Assembly: GCF_004027225.2 (NCBI RefSeq)
Contig: NC_044297.2
Span: forward strand, 3,182,047 to 3,246,046
DNA: 64,000 nt
Source of the DNA: Strigops habroptila
Lineage: Eukaryota > Chordata > Aves > Psittaciformes > Psittacidae
Direction of reading: 5' to 3'
A program made the translations under genes and the position numbers. Positions 36,471 to 49,300 of this stretch are shown here, piece by piece (within the stretch, counting starts at the first letter, position 1; every line of letters begins with the position of its first letter). The notes beneath the pieces are model-generated. The model did not search any database, was not told where the DNA came from, and was given only the letters and a program-made list of their open reading frames with translations.

Positions 36471-37429
36471 AGGACTTTACTGGAGCAAACCCATGCACTC
36501 CTCGCCATGCTCAGGCTCTCCGCAGGCTGTCACTGGAGGGGACAATGACACCTCGGTCCCCCCGACATCAGCAAAGGGATGGTGAGATGCCAGCCCCACT
36601 CCAACACACACCATGCAGCACATCTCAGTCACTATTTCACTTCCCCACTGCCCAAACCTCCTCCTGGCTGATGGAGGGGAATGGGCAGACCTTTGGGTGG
36701 GTGCGAGTGTTCTGGGGACCCCCACACTTCTTCCTTTCTCCCACTGGGAAGCCACCTCAAACTGGGAGGCACTGGGCTGCTCCAGCCCCATTGCGGTGCC
36801 CAGCTCCGCTCCTCCTGCGGGCCCCTGGGCAGGAGCGGGTCATATTTTCACTATCAGCTATTTATACAAATACTGGAAGTTCTAAGACAGGCGCTCTCCA
36901 AATATGGGAGTTTGAAGCTTCAGCCAAATGGGGGAATGTTGACAAAGAGGGGAAAAAAAAAAAGGATGTGTAAAAAATTATCCACTTGGCATTTCTTCCC
37001 ATTCATGAGTGAGCAGAACAGAGCCCCGGGTTTACAAGCTGGAGCTTTACAAGACTGTTTTGGTTCATCAAAGCACTCAGACGAGGGTTTGATGCAACCC
37101 GGTTTAGCTCCCAGCCCTGGCATCAACTGCTGGCTTGGGTCAAGCCCTGGCCTTGCTATTTAGGGGCTATTTGTCCCTCAAGTGGAACAGCACAAAGAAG
37201 ATGTGAGCAGGAAAACTGGCGTCGTTTCGGTGTGGCCGCACATGTAACCCCAGCACCAGCATCACACGGGGGCACGGCTGGGTTCTGTGTCCGAGGTGTA
37301 AAGAGCATCGCTGGGAATGTCCAGGGATAATGAGGGCGTTGGGCCGGGATCTGTGGAGCAGGCACAGGCCAGGCACCAGGGCAGGATGCCCAGCTCTGCC
37401 ATCACCCTGCTGGTGGCTGCCCCTCCTCA

Positions 37430-37975
37430 CCTTTGCTTCCCATCCTCAACTCCGCTTCCCATCCTCATCTCCGCTTCCCATCCTCATCTTCACTTCCCAT
37501 CCTCACCTTCACTTCCCATCCTCATGTCCGCTTCCCATCCTCATCTTCACTTCCATTCCTCACCTCTGCTTCCCATCCTCACCTCTGCTTCCCATCCTCA
37601 CCTCTGCTTCCCATCCTCATCTTCACTTCCATTCCTCACCTCTGCTTCCCATCCTCACCTCTGCTTCCCATCCTCACCTCTGCTTCCCATCCTCATCTTC
37701 ACTTCCATTCCTCACCTCTGCTTCCCATCCTCACCTCTGCTTCCCATCCTCACCTCTGCTTCCCATCCTCATCTCCGCTTCCCATCCTCATCTTCACTTC
37801 CATTCCTCACCTCTGCTTCCCATCCTCACCTCTGCTTCCCATCCTCACCTCTGCTTCCCATCCTCATCTCCACTTCCCATCCTCATCTCCACTTCCCATC
37901 CTCATCTCTGCTTCCCATCCTCACCTCTGCTTCCCATCCTCATCTCTGCTTCCCATCCTCACCTCCACTTCCCTG
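37430..37975. repeat. 19-bp minisatellite with higher-order structure
   Basis: About 28 copies of CTTCCCATCCTCACCTCTG and variants. A marked variant, TTCACTTCCATTCCTC, recurs near 37545, 37622, 37698 and 37793, at multiples of 19, showing amplification of four- to five-unit blocks. It is intergenic. The Ser/His/Pro open frames in it are artefacts. Confidence 0.93.
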
Positions 37976-38902
37976 GCCACCCGATGCATGCCCACCAGGC
38001 AGAGCCAGGCTGTTCATGGCTCCTGGGCACTGAAGGGGCTGCAGGACCCAGTGTACTCTCCCACAGTGTATTCACGGTGCTCTCAGCCCATTCCCACCCC
38101 ACCGTGCACTGGAGGGAAGGGATATCCCGCTGCAGTCAAAGCGAGGAGCAGACACAGCCGAAGCAGGCATCCAAGCACCACTTCTGCTGCCTTCTCCTGG
38201 CTCTTACATGAGACTTTTCCTCCTGCTCCCAGACAGCAGAGCCCGGCGCCCTCCCCCTTCCCAAGGAAAGGAAGGGAGAGTCCCAGGCCTTCCATCAGGG
38301 CAGGGGAAATAACATGGTCGGTATCTTTGTCCCACTTTTACAGCTGGAAAAGCTGAAGCACAGCCCTGAGCCCCATCCCTGCTGCTACAGAGGCTTGACC
38401 CAAGCCCCCATGGTGCTGGAGACCCCATCTGCACCCTCCAGCCCAGGGCTGTCACCAGGGAGAGCATCCTCATCCCTTGCCCAACCCTGCCATGGGCCAG
38501 AACTGCTGATTCCTGATACCTGCCATGGAATGGGGAGGCAGATCCAGGCCAGAGAGCCCTCGTGGGGAAGTGCTGGCCAACAGGTCAAGTGGTTGTTTAG
38601 AAATCGCTGGGAAACTATGCTTATACCCCAGATCAGAGCAGCTCCTTTGGCTGTTGCTGCAGGATAAACAATGGGTATTTAAAAATACTTCTTTATATGT
38701 AGAGAGAGAGTCAGGATGGATTAGGGAAGATCCCTGCTTCTTAGGAAGAGAGAGGATGCAGGGAACACGCGGTGCAGGGAAGCACATGGAGATCCTCGTG
38801 CCGTTTGGAGAAAGGGAATGGGTTCCTGAGGTGGTCCCAGGCACATCAGAGGGGACACAAGGTCTGCCTGGACATGGTAGAGGGGTGAGACAGCTCAAGC
38901 AT

Positions 38903-39022
38903 CACAGAATCCCAGCCTGGTTTGGGTTAGAAGGGGCCTTAAAGCTCATCCTTAAGCCACGGGCAGAGACACTTTCCAGTAGATCAGGTAGCTCCAAGCC
39001 CCATCCAACGTGGCTTTGAATA
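38903..39022 (-). repeat. CR1 non-LTR element, short diverged 3' fragment
   Basis: Antisense CR1 end with CATCACAGAATCCCAGCCTG, GGTTTGGGTTAGAAGGGGCC and TCCAAGCCCCATCCAACGTG. It is more diverged than the 28.1-kb copy and probably older. Confidence 0.85.
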
Positions 39023-42000
39023 GCAGCTAAAGGGTGAGCCTGTGTGAGGTGTAAATCACCTTCCTGATCCCACACAAAGCTTTCACACGCTGCCACTCCT
39101 GCCTAAGTGGATGTAAAGTCCCTGCACTGTTTAATCCCTGTCCCATAGCCTTATCCACCCCAGGCAGGCTGCAAGCACACAGCCACACTCATGGAGCGTT
39201 TCAGGTTCACACATACAGTTCTAACTCTAATCCCCCACACCAAGGGCTGATCCCAGACAGGTAAAGCAGATAAATCAGTGCCTGGCACTCAGCAGATAGA
39301 GGGGAGCCTGGGCAAGGGGCTTTGCTGCTATCAGAGCCCCTGCCCAAGCTCCCATGCCCTGCCACCTCAGGTATTAAGGACGGTTTAATCCTCCATCCCT
39401 CATGTTCAATGCATAATTGCATCTCTGAGCTCACCAAAGCTGGCTGGAGGGCAGGCAGGCACCAGCTTTGCCTCCCGGCAGCATTAAATGCAGCACATTC
39501 AGCCTCTGCCAAGGCTGATGCCACACTAGGATGAAAGAAAAGCTTTTTATAGCTGGGAATCTTGCTCTGTGCCCTGGCATTCCGGCTGCAGAGCCGCCGT
39601 TCCAGAGCAAGTGATAAAACCCAGCACACAGCAGGAATCACCGCAGCATCACAGCAATGGCAGGGACATGGGATCTCCCTTTTCACCTTCAGGGAAGCAC
39701 TTCTCAGCTTCCCCATTGCAGGAGAGGGTCAGGAAGCAAACACAGGACAAGCGACTGCACTGAACCTGCCAACAGAGCACTGGAGGGGGTTCTGTCCACC
39801 CATGGGTGCAGGGAGCGGAGCAGGGGAGAGGCTGGAGAGATGCAGTTACTTTGCACCAGTAACACTCAGGGCCAGAGCCCCTTTGGGACCAGGCTGGTGT
39901 CGCAAAGCGCTGCCCATCCATGGAATCCAGAGCCGGAGCTGCACTGGAGCAAGTCCCAGCCCAGAGCAAAGGGCAGCAGAGGAGGTTCACCAGCACAGCG
40001 AGCACCAGCACCGCTGGGATGGGCACTGCACCCCAACAGCCTCACCAGCACAAGGGCGCCAAGCCCTGCACAGAGACCCCATGGACCCACATCACCCTAA
40101 AACGCTACACAGGGCTGGTGAGACACCCCCTCTGCAGCAAACCCACATGGGCTCAGGGCCCTCGCCACACCACTACCTGCACCAGAACAAGGGCTGCCCG
40201 CATAGTGTTGGCTGCCACCAGGGTCCCAGCACCTCCCCATCCCTCCCTGATCCCTAAATGCTTCCCAGGTGGATGGAGCCGCATCCCAGCCCCTCTTGCT
40301 ATTGGGGCTGGAATAGCCCCATGGTGAGATGGGGCTGCCCTGGGTGCAGGGAACCCACCCAGAGCCATGGGGACAGCGCAGGATGTGAGTGAGGTGATGC
40401 TCTACCCTCTGCCTAAGCAAGAGATGCTCAAGGAGCATCGTTTAGCCCCAAATCCCCTTGGAGGGAGCCCTATGTTCATGGGGCCAGGCTGGGCTTGAGG
40501 CTGCCTTTAATGCTCTCAGCACTGAGACTTTAGGAATAGTTTCCATATCAGGTCCACAAATCTCGCTTTGAAGTTGTTTGGGATGATCTGTCATCATGTT
40601 TCCTTGTCAGCACATAAACACGCTGTGATGGAGCTTTAACCCGCTGGGTACTGCCTGTCCCGGGAAGGCTGGAGGAAGCTGTGCATAAACTCCCAACTCT
40701 ATAGAAACTCTTTCCCTGGTAAATGCAAGGAGAGCTCTGAGAGCATCAGCCGGGGCTCAGGACAACAGCAGGAAGGGAAAAATCCTGTGTCAGAACAATA
40801 AAACACATTAAAACTGTGCTGTTTCGCTGGCTTTCATGCACGCTGATGGGTTTAGGGTGTGGGTTAGTCAAAGCATGCTCCATATCCCACTGTACTGCGA
40901 AGGGAAACATGTTCCATATATCCCAGCAATGCATTTCAACAGCATTCATCCTGCTTTTCCAGGGCTTTAAGCCGGGTTTGCGCTTTACATCTGGGGCAGC
41001 TTCTAACCCATCACACACCAGCAGCTCCTCTGCCCCAGAGGCATTGAGAGGGGTTATCCCAGTGTCCATCCCAGCTCAGGGCAAAGGGAGCATCCCGGCA
41101 GGCTCTGAGCTCCTTGAGAGGGCAAGTGGCCATCTCACACGCTCACATCCTGTTTTCCAAGCGAAGCTCCTGGGAGTAAATGCATGGATAATGATGAAAG
41201 AGGCAGCGTGTACCCTGGGTACCGAGAAGGTCAGAGCCCGCTCTGGCTGCCTGCGCAGGCAGGGCTGAGGTCACGCCATTCCTTGTTTATTAGCCCGTTC
41301 CCACACTGTTTCACCCTATGGACACATGGCTTCAGGGTGCCAAGGATGGGAATGGGCAGGGATGGTGGGATCCTGTCTCCTGGAGCACCCCGCAGTGGTT
41401 TTGGGAGGGCTGGAGGGGTGGGAAACAGTGAACGCAGCTTGTTCACTCTCTGGTGGTGGGTAGCATCGCTTCCCACCGGATTGGAGATGGAGGCATTGGA
41501 TCTCTGGGGCTGATCCTGTGCTATTCAGCTATCCCAGGGCTGCAGCTCTTCCCGAGGCTACAGCAGAATTGTGAGAATTAGGGAAAGGGGCATCGAGATG
41601 CTGAAATCCAGCCAGTGTCAAAGGCTACGCTAAAGCAACCTCAGGTCCTTCTCCTGCCCCCCAGATCCCTGTGCAACTCTGTTTTCAGATCATAAACCAG
41701 TCAAACCCATAACAAAGCTGGTTTTGATGCTGTGGGGAAAGCCAGCGGCGGCAGCAGGGAGGTTATTCCCAATTTCTGGCATTCGGAACACAGGGGTTTG
41801 TTTCCAACCTTTCCCATCTCCCTCCAGCCGCAGGGAAGCGCGAGTCCTCGTGCCGGGATGCGAGGAGCTTTGAGACATTTCCACAACCTTCTCCATGGTT
41901 TCTGTTTGCCCTGCAGAGATTGCTAAAGCAGAATGGGGTTGGGGGGGAAGGAGGGAGAGGTTGGCAATAACATCAGCAGGGATTTCATAAAGAGTGTGGA

Positions 42001-45000
42001 AACTGCCCTGAAAAACACGTCAGCAGCAAAAACAACACCGGAGAGGAAAGCTCGGAGAGGCAGAGCTTCCCAAGGAAACAAGGAGCATCCCAAGGGTAGT
42101 TTTCCTCCTCGATGCAGGAGGGTGAGGGTCTGGCCCTAATCTGGGGTGAAAAGAGCTGTTTTGGGTGAAGCCAGGCAGGGATGTGGCTTCCAGTGTCAGC
42201 ATCCCAAGCGGACCCATGGCTCCATGGAGCTACCTCGGTGCTGCCTCTATGGAGCATCCCCATCCCCTCTGCCCCAGCACCATCCTCTCAAGCTCACAGT
42301 TATCCCTAGCAGCATCCCTGCTTCCCAGCATCCCGGTCCCCTCCTGGTCCATTGCCCATGTGCCCTTGGGTGACATGGTCTAATGTGAGGTGTTCCATGG
42401 CAGGGGGTTGGAACAGGATGAGCTTAAGGTCCTTTCCAACCCAAACCATTCTATGGTTCTATGTGAGGGCTCAGCCCTCAGGATGTGTTTGCTTCCAGCC
42501 CATGGTGTTTGCAGGGTGGAAAACAACAACAAGGAGAGGAGGAGGAGGTCAAGCGCTTCCCCTTGGATCCGAGGTGGCTCCCATGCCATGGTGGCTATTT
42601 TTAACCTGTGTATTCCTCTTGATTTCCCTCTCTAGGTTTCCCAGAAACCTCCTTCTTGAGGGAAGCAAATGGGGAAAAGGTTCCTCCCCACTGGCTGCAT
42701 CCCGGAGTTCATGGGAGAAGCGGCCACCGGGATGGAGAATGGCTCCAGGTCCCTTGGAGTGGGAGCTGAGCAGGATTCCACACAGCTCCAGGCACCCTCA
42801 GTGCCTCCAGCCCATCCGTTTCTCCTGGCATAGAGCACAAGCGGGTGTTTCCATGGAGCCATAGTTCACATCCCACCCGGAGCTTGTTGTTGGGTGATTC
42901 CCAACTGCTTTATTTGGGGAGAGACCAGAGGATGGATGAGGAGGGATGTGATGGGGGATGTGATGGAAGCAGGAGGAGGAGGAGGCAGAAACTCAAGGCC
43001 TGTTTCCAAACCAGCAGCTCAGCCCCAGCCCAGCCTGAGCATCTCAGTTCAGAGGGACCCAGCACAGCAGGATGCTGAGGGCAGGATGCTCTCAGTGCAG
43101 GCAGTGGATGGAAACCTCTCCTTGGGCCCATATTCCTACAGCATGGAGGAAGGGCAGCAGGGAACCTGCCTGCTTCTGCCCTGGGGATCCATATGGATTG
43201 CTCAGGAATACTTCCCATCTCCAGCCCCATCTATGGAGCAGGCTGGAGCTGGATGCCATGCAGCAGAGGGATGCAGGGTGCCATGTGAAGGGCATGATGT
43301 GGCTGATGAGCAAAGGCTTCCCTCCTGATCCAGAGACTCATCCCAGCTCCTGGAGGTCTGACTCGGTGCCATTTGCTCCCCTTGCTCTGTTTCTGTGCCC
43401 CTGAGCCCAGGGAATGGGACACTGGGGACACTATAAGCCCTGAAGAGGGTTTTCCTGTGAGGGCAGGGCAGAGGAGCACTTCCCACAGGCAGGATGGGCT
43501 TGTTTATGGGGCAACTTTTATCTGCACAAACAGCCCTTGGGCGGGCAAAGTGGATGTGGGATTGTCCTTATCTCCGCAGGCAATCCGTGGGGAATGTAAA
43601 CACGGATGGGGTGGAAATGCCACAGCACAGGGACATCCTCAACAGCGGGGTCACTGCGATGGGCAGCAGCAGCACCCGGGGGACCCACCATCACCCCATC
43701 CTTTGTGGGGCTGGAATGGGGTTTCCAGCCATGGGAGAGATGGGGTTGAGCTGGAGATGGAGCCTTCCCATGCAGACAGGGAGATGATGGATGGGGGAGA
43801 TGGAAGCACCCATCCCGCTGCCCATCATGCAGAGGTTTATCCTCCCCTTGGTTTAGCTTCTTCCTGCCTGCAGCAAACCCCTCTGCAATCAGCAACTGCA
43901 ACAGTCCAATGCAAAACTCAGTGTTTCATGGCCTATAAAGTCAGATTCCCCTCCCTGGGATCTAAACCCGGATTTAACCTGAGATTTAAACCAGGAGAGT
44001 AGCAAAGATGCTGCAATTGCTGGTGAGAGAGTGAAGAGATGGATATCTCCAAGAAGCTCCCCTTTTAGAAGGCAATAAGGTGATAACCTTGTATCCCATG
44101 ACGATGATGAAGGGCTTTCCTGCCCAGGGAAAGGCGGCACAGGGGTCCTGCCTCCCTTGGACATCACTGATCCATTGCCCGGAGCTGGTTTTCCCTGCAT
44201 TCAGGAGGTTTTCCCTTTCCTTCTTCTTGGCATCTTGATTTCTAATCACCAGAGCATGTGGGAAATGGGAGGCAGAGACAGAGGAGGAGGAAAGGCCATT
44301 GTTAGGGCTTTGGGATGTGCATCCCGGATCCGCTTGCTCGGTGCCAACTGCTTTCTGGGGAGGTATCTCCATAGGGAGATGGTATCAGTGGAGTCCAGGA
44401 AGGACATTGTGGCTTCCAACAAGTTCTCCGCCATAAGCTGGAGATTTGCCTTTACAGAGCTTGGCAAAGGCAGCGAGAACTGAGCATCCGTATCCCTGGT
44501 CCAGGCTAGGGACTGTCCATCTCACACCGCCCAGCTCTGCTGCAGCCTTTTGGGGTCTCCTGGGCACCCCAAGCGCTGCATGGGACCCCACACACACACC
44601 AATGGGGACATGCCTGCCGGTCACAGCATGGAGAAGCATCCCTGCGGGACAGAAAGGGCCTGGTCCCTGAAGTGGCACCTCCAGAAAGGGCATTGTGTGG
44701 GATTTCAAATGGGTTTCCCCCCATTATTGCAGCCAGTCCCTGCCAACACCCGGGGGTCCCCAAGGCACCGAGGGCAGATTCCCTGATGAAGCCAGGATGT
44801 GCCCTTGATCCCTGACCTCCCTATGGCTCCTTGGCCTCGTAATGGTCCATTCTCTGGAAGGAGGAGGAGGAGGAAACGGCCGTGGCCGCCTCGCTGGGTT
44901 GGGGGTCATGGCTGATGTCATTCCACAGGGCAGGATATGTTCTTTTCCTGCCCCAGCTCCCGGTGATCGATTCAGCAGCCGGCACAGGGTGAGTGCTGCC

Positions 45001-46250
45001 CGCCTGGCACCACAGGGCCCCTGGAGATCTTGTGGGCACTGCAGCCTGCCCGTAATCCCGGGGGTCTTTGGGGAGCAGAGCCCTCCAAGTGTCCCTCTCC
45101 ATACAGATGCCATCCTGGAGAACGGGCTCAGGTCCGCCCCAGCACCCCAGGGCTGCAGCACGGCTCCACAGGGATGAGGTTTCATCCCCAGGGATGGGGC
45201 AGTCACTCGTGGGTCGAAGCAGGAAGGGGAGGATGGAGGACACCGTGTCCTGCTCCTGGTTCAGGGTCCGGTGCAGCGTGCGGCGGCCGAGCTCCATCTG
45301 TTGGAGCCGGGATGATGGTGAAGTTTGGGAAGGACCCTGCATCCCACCACCTCCTGGCAGCTCCAAACCCCTTTGACAGTGACAGCCGTTGCCACAGCCC
45401 CGGCCTTCACCGGCACAGCCCAAACGGTGCCGAAACGCTGCTGGCACCCGAGCTGGCTCCCCGCTTCCCGGCTATCCCACAATGACCCCTTCTCCCTCCA
45501 TCCGCAGGCAGGGCTGAGCTGCTGGCACTCATCACACTTGTGAGCAGCGTGGTGGTGCTGAGGGGTCTCTGCGCTGCCCAAGGATGCTCTCAGAGGCTTT
45601 GTGTCAGGGCTCATCACCCCTGTGCACCCCGGTGCTCCCCTTGCCCAGCCTGGGGAGCGCACCCCCCCCCCCCGTCCTCGCCGCTCTCCCTCCGCACGGC
45701 AGCGCCTCTTTAAACGCTTTATTTAATACAATTTAAAGAAAAACACCATTATTTCTCACCGCCCCATCGGGGGGGCGATGTGGGGGGTGCGGGACACATG
45801 TGCAGGCGCCGTGTGTCCCCCGGTCCCCGTTTGCTGCCTGCCCTCCCGGAGGTGGCAGAACCATTTGGGATGGGGGTCTGCCCCCCGGGCGGGCTGACAT
45901 CTGTCCCGCAGGATTCCCACGGGGACCACCGGGACCCACCACAGCGGCCACCCGAGCTGCATGGGGCAGGCGGGGTGTCGCTAACCGGGTGTGTGTGGGG
46001 GGGGGGGAAACAGTGACCTCCGTCGGGAGGAGACCGGGGCAGCGCTGTCAGCATCCCCCTGCGGGGTCACTACATGGCGCTGGGTGCACGATATGGGTCG
46101 GGGGGCAACGCACCCCCTGAAGGAACGGGTTGGGGGGGCACAAGCGCTGGAGGAACCGACGGGCGACCAGGGGGGCACTAACACCCGCCGTGCTCCTCCC
46201 CAATAGACGACGCCCACTGTCACGCCTTTATCGCGATTTCCCATCGCGCC
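39023..46250. other. Intergenic, ADRB3 to EIF4EBP1
   Basis: Largely unique, GC-rich sequence with one small CR1 piece and no gene that I can name. Two minus-strand stretches near 43986-44467 and 44821-45297 have somewhat protein-like frames, reported among the findings. A run of 13 C lies near 45663-45675. Confidence 0.4.
42387..42466 (+). repeat. CR1 non-LTR element, terminal 80 bases
   Basis: Sense-strand CR1 tail: CATGGCAGGGGGTTGGAACA, AGGTCCTTTCCAACCCAAAC, then CATTCTATGGTTCTATG, the typical terminal octamer repeats. The copy is short but well preserved. Confidence 0.9.
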
Positions 46251-46383
46251 CCATGGCGGAAGGGGTATGTCGTGAGCCGGAAGGGGCGGTAGTGGTGGTG
46301 GCGGCGGCGGCGGCGGCGGGGAGGGCAGGGCGGCGGTAGCGGCACCAGCGGCACCGGCACGTCTAGGTCCTGGTGCCGACGTC

Positions 46384-49300
46384 ATGTCGGGCCGCTGCTG
46401 CCAGGGCCAGACGCCGAGTCGCGATATCCCGGCCCCCGGCAAGTGTCTGGCCCTGCCCGACGGTGCCCCGCTGCCGCCCGGCGACTACAGCACCACGCCG
46501 GGGGGCACCGTCTTCGGGACCACGCCGGGCGGTGAGCGGTGGGACGGGGCATAAGGAACCGACGGGCCCTTGTTTGGGACGGGGAAGCCCTTATGTGTTT
46601 TGGGGGGGTCTCACTTCCATTAGCGGGACCTGCATGGGGAGGGTGTCCCTTGCTTTGTGTGAGGTTTGGGGGGCTCTTCCTCAAAGGGGGTATGGGGTTG
46701 GCTCCCCCTTTGACTGCGGTTCGCCCTTGGGGGGGGGTATAGAGGTTGGGGATGCTATGGGGGGCAGCCTGTCCAGGCAGCAGCACTGTGGGTGCTCTCC
46801 TTGCAGGGCTCACTTGGTGCTGGGGGTGTTCATTTTGCTGCTCCCCGGGCCGGGGTCTGGCTTTTCCCTGGGTGCTGGGTCTGTGCTGTGAATAGGACCA
46901 AGGGAGCCCGGGGTGGCTCCCACCTTCTGTTGTGGTGGGACAGCATCCCCTGGGTGTCTGTGCTGAGAAACGAGGCTGCGGGTGCTGCTCCTGGGAGCAA
47001 ATCCATCCTCTTATCCAGGTTATGTATTAATTCTAATGTCTAATATTTGCCGTTTCCTCTGGGATACGCAAACCCTGGGGCCTTTTTATTCCTTGGTTTA
47101 TTCCTTTATCTCCCTTCTGGAAGTGCGCTGCTGCAGGAAAACATCGTGTCCCTTCCCTCTGTCCTCGGTACAAGTGTTTTGCAGCCCCGGCAGCTGCGTG
47201 TGTCACTGCCAGGAGTGCGATCTTGTAGGGATTTGATCTTCAACTAAGCAGAACAAACCTCCTGTGGGAGTGGAGGCAGCAAAGGGGGGCTGCAATGTGC
47301 AGCGTGTATGATTAGCAGTTATCTTGCTGCACCTCATGTGTCTCCACGTGCTGCAGTGGAGCCCGACAGGCTCCTCCATCTAAAAGCTTTTGTGTCCCCT
47401 TTGCTCGAGTGTTGATTTTGAGTGTTTGGCTTCCAGGACACATCCAGCTGATGGCTCTGGGTCAGTTGTGTGTGTTTCCAGCTGCCCGTGCTCCCACTGA
47501 GTGCTGCTTTGAGCTAATCTTTTCCATACCTTTAAGAATTCCCCCCCTTCCCTCTGTGATCAGTGTGAGCAGCAGGAATGATGAAACTGTGCTTGAACCT
47601 CAGCCAGAAGAACAAACTGAATGGGAGGTGGTGAAGGATGTTTTCTTCGCCCCTTAGACCTTCTGGTGTCCAACAAACAGTGTTTCAGGGGTTAACATCC
47701 AGAGCGAAGGGGGAAGTGGTGTTTCTGACTCACTTGGGGTTCGTGGAGAGAAGCAACTGAAGTCCTTGTGTTGGTTTTGCCATGTGTTCTCTCTCTGCAA
47801 GCAGCAAGTGGCTGAAGCACTTCAATAGCGCTTGCAGTAATTACAGTGGAAGATGGAGAATGACTTCCTCAGCTCTATTCATTGAGTAACAGAGCAGAAA
47901 TGAGCAATTAACAGTGTGCAGCGTAATGAGCCTTCCCGGGTTATATCATCTCTCTGTCTCTGGGGAGTTAATGAACGTCTAGAGCAGGAGGAGAAGCACA
48001 AGCCCTGTTTGTCGTCCGGGTGTGCGTAGCTGGCACGTCCCCAGCACTCCCGTGACTGTGGTGCTTGAGCTTGGCCCCAGCTCAAGCTGTTTGGGGACAG
48101 CGTGTGCTGCTGGTGCTGCCTGTTTGCCTTCAGGTGCCGGGTTTGGGTGCCAGGAGGAGGGATGGTTTAAACCTCCTTATCTTGTGTAGTCTGGAAGAGC
48201 CCTCATGAAAACCTTACCAATACATTTCACACCAAACTCCCCAGATTAAGGCTCTAAAGTGTCACTTTCAAGCGTGCTGGAGCCAGCTTGGACTTGAGAG
48301 CTTCTCATTTCCTCTCTTCATCTGTTTTCTGCTCACTGAATACTTTGCGTTACTCCTTTGCATGTAAAAATCATCTCCTGTTTCAGAAGTGCTCGGTTTA
48401 GGTCCTCTTCCAAACATTCAATGTCTGCAGCCCACTGAAAGTCCTAACTTCGTGCAAAGCAGAAGGTTAAATCTGAAGAATCAGAAGAAAGAAGCAAACC
48501 AAGTTTGTTGTGCAAACCCTCTGACTGCTTTCAGAGGAGAACTGAGGATTGTGATCCCTGGAGTCATCCCTTTGGCTGTAGGCAGCACTAGGGGATGTGA
48601 GTGATGGAAAAAGGGCTTGGGGCCAGTGCTGGGTGACTGGAGGCTATTGAAAAGGTGATACTCTGCAGCGGCTGGATGCTGAGTTACGTGCATCTATCAG
48701 CCAAGTTCATTGACTTGGGAAGAGCAGGGGAGCACGTGTGTAGATCAGCTTGGGAAATCCTCACTGAGGTCCCATACAACAGGAGGAGAGCTGCTATCAG
48801 CTCAGCTTTAGGATGGAAGGAGCCCATGTATGGCCCTGTATCCTGCTCCGGTCTGCAGGCTGTTTGCTTCCTTCACTCTGGCATGTGACTGTCAGGAACA
48901 TGAACCAGGCGTGGAAGCCCTTGAACCGTGTTCCTGATCCTCTGTACATGAGCTGCAGTTCTGGGAAGCCCTGTTCTCTTCCACGAGCCTCCCAGGAATG
49001 TCACACAGCTCACAGCCTGGCTGCCTGCCTTCTCCAATGCACCTCATTGCTGCAGCACAGGTCCGTGCTGGGTTAGACCTGCCTTTGGATCTAAGGAAGC
49101 AACTCAAAACTCATGTAGTGAAAAAGGGTTTCAGCGTTTTGGGAACTCATTTCTGGTACCCAGTTATGTTATTTTATAGGCATGCTTCAAAATCCAGTGA
49201 GTTTAATGTTCCAGGACGGATGTTAAGGGGAGGTTGTTTGCCTGTGCTTGTGTACTTTTAGTTAATGCTTTTCAGGGAGTGCCCAAGGAGAAGCTGCTTT

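Noticed and set aside
35968-37975. Regular short repeats as a possible CRISPR array
   Set aside because: Units are contiguous with no unique spacers, and the DNA is a bird nuclear genome.
37317-38356. Three overlapping frames of 238-307 codons with Ser/His/Pro repeats
   Set aside because: They are the 19-bp minisatellite. A repeat unit not divisible by three keeps all frames open alike.
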